Positions 8,603-16,709 of a stretch of 64,000 nucleotides of DNA are shown here, one piece after another (within the stretch, counting starts at the first letter, position 1; every line of letters begins with the position of its first letter). Under the pieces are notes generated by a model that was not told the origin of the DNA, made no database searches, and saw nothing but the letters and a program-made list of their open reading frames with translations. Source of the stretch: Candidatus Nitrosomarinus catalina (GTDB lineage: Archaea; Thermoproteota; Nitrososphaeria; Nitrososphaerales; Nitrosopumilaceae); NCBI RefSeq assembly GCF_002156965.1, contig NZ_CP021324.1, forward strand, positions 942,681 to 1,006,680, written 5' to 3'. The translations under genes were made by a program, and so were the position numbers.

Positions 8603-8836
8603 TTAGTGATAGTACACTTTGTCTACACTGATCTTATTCTTTGGTACAGTGATGATTCTATCTGATCCTTTGCAGTGATTTTTTCCTTTGAAATGCTTGT
8701 GAATTTTAATTTTGGCCATCTTAACACTGTCAATCCCATATGCTCCATGATGATCAGAGACTTCCTCACTAACAATATGGCAATTTATCACCACATTACA
8801 CCATTTACACAGGATTTTCATTTTATCGTCTTTCAT
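8603..8836 (-). CDS. Small putative zinc-binding protein, 77 residues
   Basis: An N-terminal CKWC pair (residues 10-13), another cysteine at about 19, and histidine/cysteine ligands further on (DHHGAYG; HKHFKGKNHCKG) suggest one bound metal ion. The basic H/K-rich centre could touch nucleic acid. A start at the internal ATG six codons in is equally possible. No family is recognised. Confidence 0.55.
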   Translation of the reverse strand: MKDDKMKILCKWCNVVINCHIVSEEVSDHHGAYGIDSVKMAKIKIHKHFKGKNHCKGSDRIITVPKNKISVDKVYYH

Positions 8837-8887
8837 CTATTTCTGTAATAACCCACGCCTCTTAAGCCTAATTTCATAAAATATGAT

Positions 8888-9019
8888 ATGTTTGTGCCTT
8901 GTACTTTATGTAAAAAGATCATGCCATTTAATGAAAGACGTATCAGAAATCAAAAAGACTATCACAGAAAATGTGTTTGGCATATTGCTTACTTGAGAAG
9001 AATGGAACATTTCTTCTGA
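8888..9019 (+). CDS. 43-residue zinc-knuckle peptide
   Basis: A short ATG frame reading MFVPCTLCKKIMPFNERRIR and ending in HRKCVWHIAYLRRMEHFF. The CxxC followed by HxxxC is a plausible single metal site, and the C-terminus is basic. It is divergent from the zinc protein at 8603. Function unknown; the call rests on the Cys/His pattern. Confidence 0.45.
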   Translation: MFVPCTLCKKIMPFNERRIRNQKDYHRKCVWHIAYLRRMEHFF

Positions 9020-9109
9020 TGTGCCTAGAGGAGTAGGCCAATTCTCAAGAATTATCCATAAAGAAAGGATGGCATCATCCAGTTTACTAAGAAAGTAAAA
9101 AAATAATTA

Positions 9110-9619
9110 ATGATTATAATAGGAATTTTTCAGATAAAATTAATGATATTTACAGAATTAATTACAGATTTACAAAATGAGTTAAAGAGAGAATTAGCAC
9201 AAATTAGATTTTTAATTAAAAAAAACCCAGGTTTAGGTTACAACAGAATAGTAGAAATCGGAAAAGAAGTAGGCAAGAAATACAACATCAAACTAATTGT
9301 AAATTTTCCAAAAGAAGGAAGAATAGAGGAATATGAAATGTATGGAAAAAGAGATCTTAGTTTAATTGTAGACTATGATCGAAAAAGATTTCCAATGGAT
9401 AGAGAAATAATAAAACAAAAAGCAATTGAGATGCTAGGAGATGTTAAAACAGAGGATGCATACATGTATGAAAATAAAGAGGGAGTTAGAGTCTTCACAG
9501 ACGATTGGAAAATAGATATCTTACCACATTCAGTACATATTTGGACTGATTTTGATGAGAACGTAACAGCATTTTGTAATTGGTTAATGGAAAATGCATA
9601 TGAAATGAAGAAAAAATAA
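9110..9619 (+). CDS. Conserved hypothetical protein, 169 residues
   Basis: Soluble alpha/beta protein with an N-terminal helical segment (LITDLQNELKRELAQIRFL), a GLGYNRIVEIGKEVGKKY helix, then strands (IKLIVNFPKEGRIEEYEM; LSLIVDYDRKRFPMDREII) and a C-terminal WLMENAYEMKKK. No catalytic motif was found. The ATG at 9143 (MIFTELITD) may be the true start, since the first eleven residues are hydrophobic and unlike the rest. Confidence 0.6.
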   Translation: MIIIGIFQIKLMIFTELITDLQNELKRELAQIRFLIKKNPGLGYNRIVEIGKEVGKKYNIKLIVNFPKEGRIEEYEMYGKRDLSLIVDYDRKRFPMDREIIKQKAIEMLGDVKTEDAYMYENKEGVRVFTDDWKIDILPHSVHIWTDFDENVTAFCNWLMENAYEMKKK

Positions 9620-9624
9620 TTATT

Positions 9625-9984
9625 TTATAGATTTTCTAATTGTTCAAGTAAGGATTCAGCTTCAGAATTTTTTGGATTTAGTTTTAAAATTCTTTTACAG
9701 CAATCTATTGCTTCATCTTTTTGTTGTAATGCCAAATGAACATTAGTTTTGAGAGTTAGCATTTCAATGTCATCAGAATTTAATTGAAAAGATTTTTCAA
9801 AATAAGGCAATGCTTTTTTTGCATCATCGACAATAAAGTAAATACTTCCCATAATGAACATAAAATCAGAATCATCAGAATAATCAGGTTCAAGACTTTT
9901 ACCAAATGTTATTGCGTCAACATATTCCCCATCTCTAACTAATTTCTTTAATTTACGCTTTGGTTGCTTGAATAAGCCAGCCAT
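9625..9984 (-). CDS. Small TPR protein
   Basis: 119 residues with two or three tetratricopeptide units: SDFMFIMGSIYFIVDDAKKAL near residue 38, ALPYFEKSFQLNSDDIEML near 57, and a third unit KDEAIDCCKRILKLNPKN near 93. TPRs bind partner proteins; the partner is unknown. It lies 10 bases downstream of the secreted repeat protein and may be cotranscribed. Confidence 0.75.
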   Translation of the reverse strand: MAGLFKQPKRKLKKLVRDGEYVDAITFGKSLEPDYSDDSDFMFIMGSIYFIVDDAKKALPYFEKSFQLNSDDIEMLTLKTNVHLALQQKDEAIDCCKRILKLNPKNSEAESLLEQLENL

Positions 9985-9994
9985 CAGTTATTCT

Positions 9995-11515
9995 CTAGTT
10001 ATACCAAGCTTCAGGTTCTGCGCCAGAGGAAGTATTGCTTTGACGAGGTTGTGGTACTTTCATAATTCCTTCTTTAATCAAGAATTGAATTCCTTGAATG
10101 AAAGACTCATCATCTATGGTGCCATCTGCCCACCAGCCTGCGTTGTTTTTAATCCAGGATGGGATTTCGTTAGAACCTACACCAGTTCCCTGAGTAGTTT
10201 TTGGTATTTTCATAATTTTTTCTTTGATCAAGAATTGAATTCCCTGAACAAATGAATTGTCATCTATGGTGCCATCTGCCCACCAGCCTGCGTTGTTTTT
10301 AATCCAGGATGGGATTTTTTCAACAGGTTTACTTCCATCAGGTGCAAAAATTGGAACTTCAATTTCTAAATAATCAGATGCAGTTGATGGTGCAATTCCT
10401 TCAGGGGATAAACCATAAACCCAGATTACATATTTTGCAGTTCCAGGATCTTCTTTAACAATCATATCCATCACATAAACACCAGATGGAGAATACAAGA
10501 AAGTTCTTCCATCATCTTGAGCAAGTGAACGCAATGGTGTCAAGTCATCATCAACAGTAAAGAAATCAAATTGAACCTGGTTCAAATATTCTGTGTCATC
10601 ATATTTACTGATGAATTTAATAATCCAAGACATTTCACATCCTTGAACAGGATCTTCAGGTCCGTAAAATGCATGTATTTGATAATCAAAATTGGTTGTT
10701 GGTTTTTTGATAGAAACTTCTTTTTCATAATTAGTGTCACAACCTTGTGCTGCAAAAGTGTCCTCAGTTGGAATAATTCCATCAAATGGACTTGCAGTCA
10801 TATTTTCTTCATATTTTAATAATTCAAATTTGTATTCTGGTGGGGGTATTCCTTCAGAAACGTGAGTATACGTTGCGCCTTTCACAGGGAACGGGAAATC
10901 ATCAACTATCCAAACTTTACTTTCTGCACCACCTGTCTTCCAACCTACAATAATTGTATCCCAAGTTCCAGATTTTATTTTCAAACTTTCAATTGCCATT
11001 GGTACAACTTGTTCACCGCCAATGTTTCCAATCTTTCCCCAAGATTTTGCATCAAATGCTTTAGGACCTTTACCACCTGAACTACCATCAGATGTTGCAA
11101 AAGCAGATAACCATGCAACAGAAGATTTGAATGCACCACGGTAAATTCCTAATTCTTCACTTCCACCAGTTGGTTCTGGAGCAATTTTTCCTAACTCCAT
11201 AGTTCCAACTAATACTTTGTTACCATCAAAGACAGCAACTTCAGCTAACCATTTGGTTTCAGTGCCAACAGTAATGTCTCCTTTAATCCACATATCGAGT
11301 TCAAACTTTGCACATTCCTTGTAGTCTACATGACACATTGAATATGAGAAAAAGTCACCTTTTTTGAGACCCTCGCCAGCATACCAAGTAGTTCCTGGAG
11401 GATATTCATCAGAACTAACACCTCCAGATTGGAATTGAGCAAAAGCAGATGTAGGTAAAAATGAAGTAACTACGAGAATTGTCATTAATCCTATGATCAG
11501 AGGGGAATGTTTCAA
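9995..11515 (-). CDS. Secreted protein with two C-terminal WIKNNAGWWADG repeats
   Basis: 506 residues. The N-terminus is a signal peptide (MKHSPLIIGLMTILVVTSFL, then PTSAFAQ, cleavage likely after AFA). The body is a beta-rich extracellular domain. The C-terminus has two 50-residue repeats, each carrying IPSWIKNNAGWWADGTIDD and a helix ending GIQFLIKE..IMK. Such repeats are frequent in thaumarchaeal exported proteins, and are presumed to anchor or bind at the S-layer; that role is inference. No active-site motif is evident. Confidence 0.75.
   Translation of the reverse strand: MKHSPLIIGLMTILVVTSFLPTSAFAQFQSGGVSSDEYPPGTTWYAGEGLKKGDFFSYSMCHVDYKECAKFELDMWIKGDITVGTETKWLAEVAVFDGNKVLVGTMELGKIAPEPTGGSEELGIYRGAFKSSVAWLSAFATSDGSSGGKGPKAFDAKSWGKIGNIGGEQVVPMAIESLKIKSGTWDTIIVGWKTGGAESKVWIVDDFPFPVKGATYTHVSEGIPPPEYKFELLKYEENMTASPFDGIIPTEDTFAAQGCDTNYEKEVSIKKPTTNFDYQIHAFYGPEDPVQGCEMSWIIKFISKYDDTEYLNQVQFDFFTVDDDLTPLRSLAQDDGRTFLYSPSGVYVMDMIVKEDPGTAKYVIWVYGLSPEGIAPSTASDYLEIEVPIFAPDGSKPVEKIPSWIKNNAGWWADGTIDDNSFVQGIQFLIKEKIMKIPKTTQGTGVGSNEIPSWIKNNAGWWADGTIDDESFIQGIQFLIKEGIMKVPQPRQSNTSSGAEPEAWYN
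10110..10317. repeat. Two identical 58-base direct repeats inside the secreted protein gene
   Basis: Bases 10110-10167 and 10260-10317 are identical and encode the WIKNNAGWWADGTIDD core of the two C-terminal repeats (period 150 bases = 50 residues). The flanking parts of each repeat differ at several bases, so the identity of the core including third positions suggests recent gene conversion or selection at the DNA level. Confidence 0.85.
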
Positions 11516-11638
11516 GTCTAAAAAAAATTGTCCAAACGGATAGTTAAACGTTATTCAAATTCCCAAAAAATGCCAAAATATATCATAAATTTCAATGTAA
11601 ATAGGCAAATATAGAGGAATATTCAAAAAAAAATAGAA

Positions 11639-11806
11639 ATGTGTGAATGTTCCAAAGTACACTTGTTTGAAGTGGAGTTCAAATTAGATGGAATGACAGT
11701 AGTTCCTACTCACAAAAATTGCGGTTTTGGATTAGATGAGAAACAAGCAGACAAGTTCCAAAAAGAACTAGTAAAGTCTTGGGGCTTCGAGCAAGAAGAA
11801 GATTAA
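11639..11806 (+). CDS. 55-residue hypothetical protein
   Basis: ATG frame MCECSKVHLFEVEFKLDGMT ... THKNCGFGLDEKQADKF ... LVKSWGFEQEED. It has a CxC at residues 2-4, another Cys near 28, and an acidic C-terminus, preceded by an A-rich leader. No family recognised. It lies between the divergent secreted-protein gene and the Cys-rich peptide. Confidence 0.5.
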   Translation: MCECSKVHLFEVEFKLDGMTVVPTHKNCGFGLDEKQADKFQKELVKSWGFEQEED

Positions 11807-11844
11807 TTATAAAAATAAAAAGTTAGAATGTAATTACTATTCAA

Positions 11845-11988
11845 TTACATATCTTTTGTAGCTTCTTTGCAAACGTCTGTTGAACATTGGCAATCTGAAC
11901 TACATATGCAATGACCTTGCATTGCACAATCACATGAGTAATCTGGATCTCCGCTGTCAGCTTCGCATCCACATGCTTGATCTACCAT
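11845..11988 (-). CDS. Nine-cysteine metallothionein-like peptide
   Basis: 47 residues with four CxC pairs and one further Cys: Cys 6/8, 19/21, 27/29, 33/35 and 40 (for example HCICSSDCQCSTDVC). This density and spacing is the pattern of metallothioneins, which bind Cu or Zn through thiolate clusters. Ammonia oxidisers have a high copper demand, so copper or zinc buffering is a reasonable inference. Acidic residues dominate the remainder. Homology to a named family was not tested. Confidence 0.6.
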   Translation of the reverse strand: MVDQACGCEADSGDPDYSCDCAMQGHCICSSDCQCSTDVCKEATKDM

Positions 11989-12037
11989 GATAATTCATAA
12001 TATTACTTATTTTAAAAGGTTAGTACAAAGTAGGAAA

Positions 12038-12922
12038 TCAAGGAGTTGCAATAATCTCAAGAAGTTCATTACAGCTAGTTTGAATTGTTTCAACATGGCG
12101 CAATAGTTGATTTGAATCAGATTCAATATCAAAGGCAATTTTTAAGATATGAATGACATCCTGTTTTCTATTTAATTCATCTTTGATCTGGGAAAAATTT
12201 TCCTTGTTGACATAACCGAGATAGAAATAACAATCAGAAAGCATAGAATTTTCCATAAAAAAGTCATATTTTCTTTTGATAAGTTGAGAATTGTTATTTT
12301 TTTCAATCAAGTCAGAAAAACCAACTGTAGATTTGAGCATACGTTCTAACAATGTGGGTGTAGCACGTTCAATACCAATAGTTTGAAGAATATCGGAGAT
12401 ATGGCCATTGATAGAATTCTTCTCAAAATTCCTAAGAGAGTCAAGCATGTGAGATGGACTCGATTGAAAATTGTTTAGAGAAGTTATGGCATCAGCCAAA
12501 TAGTATGATGCACATTTTTGCCAACATGCAGCAAAGGGATCATCGTTTTCAATAGAATCTTTTGTTTTTTGACAGCAAAACAGTGATTCAATTAGAGAAT
12601 TTTTTGCAAAATCAGAATACAGTAAATTACGTTTTTCAGAAATTTTTGAAAGAAATATTTTCAAATTCCAAGAATCATCTTGTAAAATATTTAGATCATC
12701 GTATTGAAGAAGTTTTTTTGTATTTGTTTCAGATAATGAAGCGTGGTGAACAGTAATTAAATTATTTTCATACGAAACGACTTCATCATTCAACGAAGTT
12801 TCATCAAAAACCATAAGATCATAATCACAGGACTCAAAGGAATAACTCTTGGTTCTACATCCACCTAATCCAATTGGAAAAGTAGATAGTTGCCGACTCT
12901 GAATAAATTCTTTAAAATCCAT
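12038..12922 (-). CDS. Nucleotidyltransferase-like protein
   Basis: 294 residues. The N-terminus has GLGGCRTKSYSFESCDYDLM, a GxGG...DxD arrangement like the minimal nucleotidyltransferase fold (catalytic G then paired acidic residues near 34-36). The rest is helical (SLIESLFCCQKTKD; ISDILQTIGIERATPTLLERM), as in NTase proteins with a C-terminal helical/HEPN-like domain. Substrate unknown. Last gene before tRNA-Glu on the backbone. Confidence 0.5.
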   Translation of the reverse strand: MDFKEFIQSRQLSTFPIGLGGCRTKSYSFESCDYDLMVFDETSLNDEVVSYENNLITVHHASLSETNTKKLLQYDDLNILQDDSWNLKIFLSKISEKRNLLYSDFAKNSLIESLFCCQKTKDSIENDDPFAACWQKCASYYLADAITSLNNFQSSPSHMLDSLRNFEKNSINGHISDILQTIGIERATPTLLERMLKSTVGFSDLIEKNNNSQLIKRKYDFFMENSMLSDCYFYLGYVNKENFSQIKDELNRKQDVIHILKIAFDIESDSNQLLRHVETIQTSCNELLEIIATP

Positions 12923-13032
12923 ATCATTTGAACTGTTAATTTTTGTATAAAGGAATCAAGTTACAAAGTTTTACAAAGTCATTCAAACTCAAAACATTTC
13001 CTTTAAATTAAGATGGGGCGGTTTTTCATCAA

Positions 13033-13107
13033 GCTCCTATAGTGTAGTCCGGTTAAGCATTTTGGCTTCTCAAGCCAAAGACTCGGGTTCAAATCCCGAT
13101 GGGAGCA
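13033..13107 (+). tRNA. tRNA-Glu (CTC)
   Basis: A complete cloverleaf of about 75 bases. The acceptor arms GCTCCTA and TGGGAGC pair, with discriminator A at 13107. The anticodon stem TTGGC/GCCAA encloses the loop TTCTCAA, giving anticodon CTC. The T arm is CGGGTTCAAATCCCG. No CCA is encoded and no intron is visible. Its 3' end is the target of the integrations described at 13094, 14347 and 62606. Confidence 0.92.
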
Positions 13108-13109
13108 CT
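13094..13109 (+). other. Attachment-type core repeat, copy 1 (tRNA-Glu 3' end)
   Basis: TCCCGATGGGAGCACT, the T-arm and acceptor end of tRNA-Glu plus two bases. Identical copies lie at 14347 and 62606. This is the intact-tRNA side of the integrated DNA. Confidence 0.8.
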
Positions 13110-13147
13110 CTTCATTTGGTTCAAATCCCCAAATTTTAAAAATTAAT

Positions 13148-14236
13148 TCAACTTTTAGCAAATTTTAGAATCTTCTTTGTAGTTTTATCTAATTCATCTT
13201 TCAATTCAGATTCCCATACCACTAATACTTTGAAACCCAGATATTTCATTTCGTCAATTATGTATTTGTCATATGCCCATTTTTCTTTAGCTAGAATTGA
13301 TTTATCCCTTAATTTTTGAGTGGATTCAGCATGATAGATTTTGGGATTAAAATGCCAATAATCACCATTTACTTCAATTATTTTATCAGGTTCAATTGTA
13401 ATATCTGCTTGATGATTGGATTCACTTAATTTGTAATTCCGATGTTTTTTGAAAGGAATATTGTTTTCTTCAAGTATTGATTGTGTAAGTAATTCGATCT
13501 TTGTATCACGATATGGAAATTTTTGTTTTGCTCTTGCTGCAGAAATCTTTGCACGTGTTTGATGATTTGCAACTCTACCCGTGTTAGCAAGTGCTATCTT
13601 TGCAATATGCTCTTTAGATTTTTTCTTACCTCTTTGAGCAAGAGATTTTTTCTTGAATGTTTCAGGAGTGTCTTTCAAACCTTTTCGAGGATGGACATGA
13701 TTTTCATGCCATTCTTTCATTCTTTTAGACATTCTGTCTCGTTCTTCTTTTGAATAAATTTTTACAATTTTTTTCAAAGATTCAGATATTTTTTTTCTAG
13801 TTTCTGATGATGGGGATTTGCCCCTATTATGAGAGGGTTTCCCATACATCGGATTTTTTATACCCATTTTAGATTTAGATAGTTTCTTTTTTACTTCTGG
13901 ACGATTCATAGCTTCAGATATTTTCTTTTTTTCCTCCACAGTTGCTTTCTTGCCCTTATTGTGTGGAGTCATTCCTTTTTTGAATTGGCTGACAGACATT
14001 TTCTTTTTAGTTTCTTCAGAATAAATTCCAGTTTTCCCTTTATTCCAAGCAGTTTGACCTTTATGAGATTCAGAACGTCTTTTTCTTATTATTTCTGGAT
14101 CTTCTTTGAATAGAGGATCACCATGTTTGTGAAATCGAATATAATGTGTATAGCAGAATCCTTTAGCTTTATGCTTTTTGTTACAATTATCTATAGAACA
14201 AATTCGAATCAATACAATTTTCAATATGTTAAACAT
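13148..14236 (-). CDS. NUMOD3-type homing endonuclease-like protein with Vsr/PD-(D/E)xK C-terminus
   Basis: 362 residues. The N-terminus (residues 12-45, CSIDNCNKKHKAKGFCYTHY) is a Cys/His zinc module. Residues 65-215 are repeated SEETKKKMSxSxxG..NKGK units of the NUMOD3 type, DNA-binding elements of homing endonucleases. The last 120 residues form a Vsr-like nuclease: ADITIEPDKIIEVNGDYWH followed by a LGFKVLVVWESEL strand, with E/D/H residues that fit a metal site. It is the only gene in the 1.3-kb insert between copies 1 and 2 of the attachment repeat, suggesting a selfish unit. Confidence 0.7.
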   Translation of the reverse strand: MFNILKIVLIRICSIDNCNKKHKAKGFCYTHYIRFHKHGDPLFKEDPEIIRKRRSESHKGQTAWNKGKTGIYSEETKKKMSVSQFKKGMTPHNKGKKATVEEKKKISEAMNRPEVKKKLSKSKMGIKNPMYGKPSHNRGKSPSSETRKKISESLKKIVKIYSKEERDRMSKRMKEWHENHVHPRKGLKDTPETFKKKSLAQRGKKKSKEHIAKIALANTGRVANHQTRAKISAARAKQKFPYRDTKIELLTQSILEENNIPFKKHRNYKLSESNHQADITIEPDKIIEVNGDYWHFNPKIYHAESTQKLRDKSILAKEKWAYDKYIIDEMKYLGFKVLVVWESELKDELDKTTKKILKFAKS

Positions 14237-14346
14237 TAAAAATAATTCATAACAGAATCTTTAACGAATCCAATCATCTATGAAATATGAAAAAAACCAC
14301 AACTCATGACTGTGAGATATTGGGGGAACTTAACCAAATGACTAAT

Positions 14347-14362
14347 TCCCGATGGGAGCACT
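14347..14362 (+). other. Attachment-type core repeat, copy 2
   Basis: Same 16 bases as the tRNA-Glu end (TCCCGATGGGAGCACT) in otherwise non-tRNA DNA. Upstream lies AACTCATGACTGTGAGATAT (from about 14300), which matches AACTCACGACTGTGAGATGT upstream of copy 3 in 18 of 20 positions. Shared sequence beyond the core suggests that both are element ends, not chance tRNA matches. The 14237-14566 gap otherwise holds only the short frame at 14365. Confidence 0.75.
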
Positions 14363-14364
14363 TT

Positions 14365-14484
14365 CTATTCAGTCCAGTTCTCTGAGATTTCTCGACCATG
14401 ATCGCCAACAAAGTTGATCAACATCGTCATTACACCTCTTGAAACATCTAATGCTCTATGACTTGCAAAGACGGATTTGTTCAC
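14365..14484 (-). CDS. Possible 39-residue frame or gene remnant beside the attachment repeat
   Basis: A GTG-initiated frame read as NKSVFASHRALDVSRGVMTM then LINFVGDHGREISENWTE. Its composition is protein-like, and it stops three bases from attachment copy 2, so it might be the 3' piece of a gene cut by integration. An upstream TGA blocks a longer frame. I do not recognise it. Confidence 0.3.
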   Translation of the reverse strand: MNKSVFASHRALDVSRGVMTMLINFVGDHGREISENWTE

Positions 14485-14566
14485 AGTTATGCCTATTTTG
14501 AGATACTGTCAAAGAAATTGTGCATTCATTGCGGGGAGGAGAAACAATGACTCATTTCAGCATCAT

Positions 14567-15079
14567 CTAGTCTTTTGTCGATATTTCTATTGTGAACGTC
14601 CCATCATCAAATTTTGTTTCAGTATTTGTCACAAAAGGCTTCAATGTACTTGAAATTCCCTGGCAAAGTATCTGGGACAAGACATTTCCAAAAGGATGAA
14701 CCCCCACAACAATTGTCTTGTCAGATTTTTTTGTAATTGTTGTGTGAATTGAATGAATTTTTAGAAATCTTTCCACCAGTTCCAGATGTACTGAAAGGGA
14801 TTTGTTTGATGGTTCATGGTATGAGATGAATTTGTTTGTCATAACGGCTCCTGCATCGGCAATTTTCTGAACTTTTTCTGGAGTATCTGCAAGTTTGAAA
14901 AATTGTTCCAGGACAACAGGATCTAAATGATGTGCATTAATTGAATCAAAGTATTTGTGCATAAAATAGTATTTTTCCAATGCGGAATTTACAATTTCGG
15001 AGATGTTCTTTTTTTCATTTTGAGCATCGTCGCGAAGTAATTTTTCAATATCTTCAGATAATCTTACTGAAATAGTCAT
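14567..15079 (-). CDS. Ribbon-helix-helix regulator, NikR-like layout
   Basis: 170 residues. The first 45 form an RHH unit: strand TISVRLSEDIEKLLRDDAQ, then a helix NISEIVNSALEKYYF. A helical middle (KLADTPEKVQKIADAGAVM) is followed by a C-terminal alpha/beta part (KTIVVGVHPFGNVLSQILC; FTIEISTKD). It is the last gene of the minus-strand operon that begins at 18007 and could be the regulator acting on the repeated operators in this element; that link is inference. Confidence 0.7.
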   Translation of the reverse strand: MTISVRLSEDIEKLLRDDAQNEKKNISEIVNSALEKYYFMHKYFDSINAHHLDPVVLEQFFKLADTPEKVQKIADAGAVMTNKFISYHEPSNKSLSVHLELVERFLKIHSIHTTITKKSDKTIVVGVHPFGNVLSQILCQGISSTLKPFVTNTETKFDDGTFTIEISTKD

Positions 15080-15167
15080 AGAAATAATTCATCTGCTGTC
15101 ATTATAAAGTGATTCTGGCGAAAACAAATTTTGGAATACATTGTAACACAGTTATTTTTAAAATCAC

Positions 15168-15680
15168 TCATGTCAGAATCATCCATCCGTAATACGCCCC
15201 AATCATTCCAACAAATGCAAACGTCATAATCTTTCGCTCCCTCTTTGAGCGACTCATGTACTTTCTTTGCAGTTTCCAAATAAAGTTTGCAACTACTGTG
15301 TCTCTTCCTGTCTTTCTCCAAAGATACATGTCAAGTTTTGCAATCCCTTGCAGTACCAGTTTGTTTGCATACGAGTGAACGTAGATGAAAAACAAAATTA
15401 TCTTGTCCAATATGGTAAATGTGATTATGCTCATGAATATGGTTAAAGAAAACGAAGAGATTTCCCACAGCGAGTCCATGTACCATGGAATATAGTCCTG
15501 ACCGCTTTGCCATGCATCAAGTGCTATCCATACTCCGACAGACAGCTGCCAGGACAGATAGACTGTAATCAGAAACGAATCAAAGACGGGCATCCACCAT
15601 ACACCAATATTTTTGTCTCGTGCAACCTTTTTGGTATCCTTGATTTTTTCAAAATAATTCTCAAAGTATTTTTTGATCAT
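15168..15680 (-). CDS. Membrane protein, about four helices
   Basis: 170 residues with hydrophobic segments near 28-50 (WWMPVFDSFLITVYLSW), 70-95 (ISSFSLTIFMSIITFTILD), 95-110 and 150-170 (TFAFVGMIGAYYGWMIL). It starts 4 bases inside the upstream phage-type membrane gene (ATGA overlap). No family recognised; probably one membrane unit with that neighbour. Confidence 0.65.
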   Translation of the reverse strand: MIKKYFENYFEKIKDTKKVARDKNIGVWWMPVFDSFLITVYLSWQLSVGVWIALDAWQSGQDYIPWYMDSLWEISSFSLTIFMSIITFTILDKIILFFIYVHSYANKLVLQGIAKLDMYLWRKTGRDTVVANFIWKLQRKYMSRSKRERKIMTFAFVGMIGAYYGWMILT

Positions 15681-15964
15681 CTTATCGCACCAGACAATTT
15701 GACAATTCCACGCTTTGCCAATCGGATAAAGTTGTCATCAATCCCATATTTTTCAAACACTCTTCTCAAAAAATATGACCTTACAAAAGATGTTACAGCA
15801 TATGTCCCAGTAATTGCAATGTTTGCAATGTATGGATCCTCTTGAATCCATCCTGCAGACAATGGAAGTATTACAATTCCGAGACCATATCCAATTGGAT
15901 AGCCTCCAACTGCATTGACAAGTGCTTCAGATGCGCTTTTCTTTTTGGTATCAAGTGTACTCAA
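15677..15964 (-). CDS. Phage-type two-helix membrane protein (DUF7220-like)
   Basis: 95 residues with two membrane helices: GYPIGYGLGIVILPLSAGWI and IANIAITGTYAVTSFVRSYFL, then LRRVFEKYG. The VRSYxLRRxF ending is a common pattern of small membrane proteins in phages. In this setting it suggests that part of the element derives from, or once travelled as, a virus. The family link is from memory of the pattern and untested. Confidence 0.55.
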   Translation of the reverse strand: MSTLDTKKKSASEALVNAVGGYPIGYGLGIVILPLSAGWIQEDPYIANIAITGTYAVTSFVRSYFLRRVFEKYGIDDNFIRLAKRGIVKLSGAIR

Positions 15965-15965
15965 A

Positions 15966-16166
15966 CTAGTACCTCCATCCGCAGTCGTTGCATTCCATCT
16001 CAGGATTATTTTTGGAAACTATGCAGCCGCCAAAAACAATTATCTTCCTCTTTACCGCTTCTTTGAGAAATTCAGAGCCATCTGGCAATCCCCAAAAAAT
16101 TATTGCAATGTCAGTTCCCCCACACTTTGGACATTCACTCAATTCAGTACCTCCATCCGCAGTCAT
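15966..16166 (-). CDS. Zinc-ribbon protein of the CPKCGGTD...WGLP family (copy A)
   Basis: 66 residues. Cys pair CPKC (12-15), a conserved GGTDIAIIFWGLP stretch, then FGGCIVSKNNPEMECNDCGW with the second Cys pair. Two relatives sit at 16144 and 28381 (C-terminal part), so this is an element-borne family. A two-CxxC zinc ribbon; role unknown. Confidence 0.7.
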   Translation of the reverse strand: MTADGGTELSECPKCGGTDIAIIFWGLPDGSEFLKEAVKRKIIVFGGCIVSKNNPEMECNDCGWRY

Positions 16167-16320
16167 TGCATTCTAGTTTTGGGTCACCGCTGCTAACACA
16201 GCAACCGCCAAAAACAATTTTCTTGTCCTTGACTTTTTTTTCCAAGTCTTTTGACATTTGTGGCAATCCCCACAAAATCATTGCAATGTCAGTTCCCCCG
16301 CACTTTGGACATTCAGTCAT
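16144..16320 (-). CDS. Zinc-ribbon protein of the CPKCGGTD...WGLP family (copy B)
   Basis: 58 residues, MTECPKCGGTDIAMILWGLP ... KKIVFGGCCVSSGDPKLE ... CNDCGWRY, clearly paralogous to copy A (identical ECNDCGWRY ending). Its 3' end overlaps the start of copy A by 23 bases and its 5' end overlaps the 130-residue gene by 4. Tandem duplication inside the operon is the simplest explanation. Confidence 0.7.
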   Translation of the reverse strand: MTECPKCGGTDIAMILWGLPQMSKDLEKKVKDKKIVFGGCCVSSGDPKLECNDCGWRY

Positions 16321-16709
16321 TTTCTCTTACCCCAAATTTTCTCAAGATTGTCTTTATGTTTGGAATTAAAATCATTTTTTGAATCACCCCAAATAGGGAC
16401 ATTATTTTCAGATTTACCCCACACCAGATCAAGATTGTCTGCATCTTTGGATTTTGAAGAATTTATCTCCCGTGTCAATTGGTCCATTGAACCTCCAAAG
16501 GACTGGACAAGTTTTGAGAATTCTGTCACTCCCCTGTCAAAATTCTTTAGATTGATTTTTTTCAATGCAGAAAATACCTTTTCTCTTTTTGTTTTGTAGT
16601 CAGTTAGGATCACGTCATACTTTTGACAAAGCATGTCTTGCATGTCAAAGTAATCGTTGTTTTTGAATCGGTCCCACTCCCTTACTGTGAAATATTTTCT
16701 AGTTCTCAT
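16317..16709 (-). CDS. Helical hypothetical protein, 130 residues
   Basis: Charged and helical, with YFTVREWDRFKNNDYFDMQD at the start and FSALKKINLKNFDRGVTEF in the middle. The repeated 'LDLVWGK...' and 'LEKIWGK' near the C-terminus form a short internal repeat. Its start overlaps the preceding gene by 4 bases. Not recognised. Confidence 0.6.
   Translation of the reverse strand: MRTRKYFTVREWDRFKNNDYFDMQDMLCQKYDVILTDYKTKREKVFSALKKINLKNFDRGVTEFSKLVQSFGGSMDQLTREINSSKSKDADNLDLVWGKSENNVPIWGDSKNDFNSKHKDNLEKIWGKRK

Noticed and set aside
13111..13139. GGTTCAAATCCCC next to tRNA-Glu, resembling another tRNA T arm
   Set aside because: No acceptor, D or anticodon arm is present; ATTTGG/CCAAAT can form a simple hairpin, possibly a terminator or a chance match.
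15076..15321. 81-residue minus-strand frame between the RHH gene and the membrane gene
   Set aside because: It overlaps the 170-residue membrane gene by 154 bases in another frame and lacks recognisable protein pattern; probably a shadow.
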